From: Micrococcaceae bacterium Sec5.8
GTDB lineage: Bacteria > Actinomycetota > Actinomycetes > Actinomycetales > Micrococcaceae
Reading direction: 5' to 3'
Assembly (NCBI GenBank): GCA_039636775.1
Contig: CP143429.1
Span: forward strand, 2,728,001 to 2,792,000
Length of the DNA stretch: 64,000 nucleotides
Shown here in pieces: positions 63,501 through 64,000 of the stretch. A program made the translations under genes and the position numbers. Under the pieces are notes generated by a model, which made no database searches, was not told the origin of the DNA, and saw only the letters and a program-made list of their open reading frames with translations. How positions within the stretch are numbered: position 1 is the stretch's first letter; every line of letters starts with the position of its first letter.

Positions 63501-64000
63501 CAGAGCGTGGTGCTTTCAACCAGCACTGCCAGCACTGCCTCGCCGTACTTCTCCAATTTGGACGGGCCCACCCCGGGGAGGGTGGCGAGCTGTTCGAGGG
63601 AGTCCGGCCGCGCTTCAGCAATGGCGGTCAAGGTGGCGTCGGTGAACACGACGAACGCCGGAACATCAGCCTCCAGCGCGACGTCCTTGCGCCACTGCCG
63701 GAGCGCGTCGAAAGTTTGTTCCTCGTAGCTGGGCGGGCACTGGTTGCACCGGCCCACCTTGCGTTCGGCGCCGGAGGTGAGCATGGTTCCGCAAACCCTG
63801 CACGTGGCCGGAACGGCCGCCTTGCGCCGCGGGGCTGCGCCTTTGCCGCGGACCGCGGAGCTGGCCACCGAGTCGGGCCGCAGCCCGTCGAGGAACCGCG
63901 AGGGCTTCCGGTTGGCTCGCCCGCCCGGGGTCCGTGCACTGGACCAGGACAGGAACAGGTGTTCCCGGGCCCGGGTGATGCCGACGTACAACAAGCGGCG
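63500..64000 (-). CDS. uvrD2: ATP-dependent DNA helicase UvrD2 (C-terminal part; truncated by window edge)
   Basis: Only the last ~166 residues are in the window. They begin in helicase motif VI (RRLLYVGITRAREHLFLSW), continue with a zinc-finger-like four-Cys cluster (CRVCGTMLTSGAERKVGRCNQCPPSYE), and end with an HRDC domain (FDALRQWRKDVALEADVPAFVVFTDATLTAIAEARPDSLEQLATLPGVGPSKLEKYGEAVLAVL). This combination (superfamily 1 motif, four-Cys cluster, HRDC) is that of mycobacterial UvrD2 (Rv3198c). It is cotranslated with the downstream peptidase gene. Confidence 0.9.
   Translation of the reverse strand, partial: RRLLYVGITRAREHLFLSWSSARTPGGRANRKPSRFLDGLRPDSVASSAVRGKGAAPRRKAAVPATCRVCGTMLTSGAERKVGRCNQCPPSYEEQTFDALRQWRKDVALEADVPAFVVFTDATLTAIAEARPDSLEQLATLPGVGPSKLEKYGEAVLAVLVESTTL

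Overview
The window is a 64 kb piece of a high-GC actinobacterial chromosome, most likely from Micrococcaceae (Arthrobacter/Pseudarthrobacter type). This rests on the actinobacterial marker genes whiB1, pdtaS, mtrA-mtrB-lpqB, sigK/rskA, uvrD2 and the 180 kDa-class NAD-glutamate dehydrogenase, on dense GC-rich coding, and on tRNA genes that do not encode CCA. It is mostly chromosomal core. I see no prophage, insertion sequence, integrase or CRISPR array.

Layout. 0-6.4 kb: galactofuranose synthesis (glf and a truncated GlfT2-like transferase), then a large divergent FHA-FtsK ATPase of the EssC/EccC (type VII secretion) architecture with no other secretion component nearby. 6.4-13.4 kb: whiB1 behind an intrinsic terminator that lies in its own leader, then pdtaS and gdh. 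13.4-18 kb: a small poorly characterised block with a CpaE-like ATPase, a SAF/CpaB-like membrane protein, a BldC-like regulator, an unknown protein, a LysM membrane protein preceded by a striking 10-bp-phased TCAAA array, and an Rv3235-family protein. 18-28.7 kb: the conserved secA-hpf-comF-lpqB-mtrB-mtrA order, interrupted by a YcaQ-like gene. 28.8-37 kb: a DUF4166 protein, a cysteine-free MetE-like protein with chorismate mutase, and a dipeptide/oligopeptide ABC transporter operon. 37-42.5 kb: sulfur transfer for tRNA thiolation (cysteine desulfurase, mnmA), an EamA exporter, a lipid kinase and a DnaJ/NERD-like protein. 42.5-49.6 kb: trmL, sigK-rskA, gluconate uptake and phosphorylation, a PIG-L deacetylase and etfBA. 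49.8-56.2 kb: envelope maintenance (HtrA-like protease, TPM protein, PspA) and a photolyase. 56.2-64 kb: two identical initiator tRNA genes, then a block resembling mycobacterial Rv3193c-Rv3198c (UPF0182, YlbL-type protease, DUF2342, YgjP-type peptidase, uvrD2).

How the genes work together. Envelope homeostasis dominates: MtrAB-LpqB, SecA, HtrA, TPM/PspA, YlbL protease, SigK/RskA, LysM protein and galactan synthesis. Metabolic modules are gluconate catabolism, glutamate oxidation, peptide import, ETF electron transfer and tRNA modification.

The signals I find most worth checking are: the terminator and short ORF in the whiB1 leader; the phased TCAAA array close to a BldC-like gene; a recurrent TANNNT-N6-start-codon arrangement at seven genes, suggesting many leaderless mRNAs; the orphan EssC/EccC-like ATPase with an in-frame 18-bp minisatellite; a MetE-like enzyme without any cysteine; and the duplicated initiator tRNAs with a strong extra hairpin between them.
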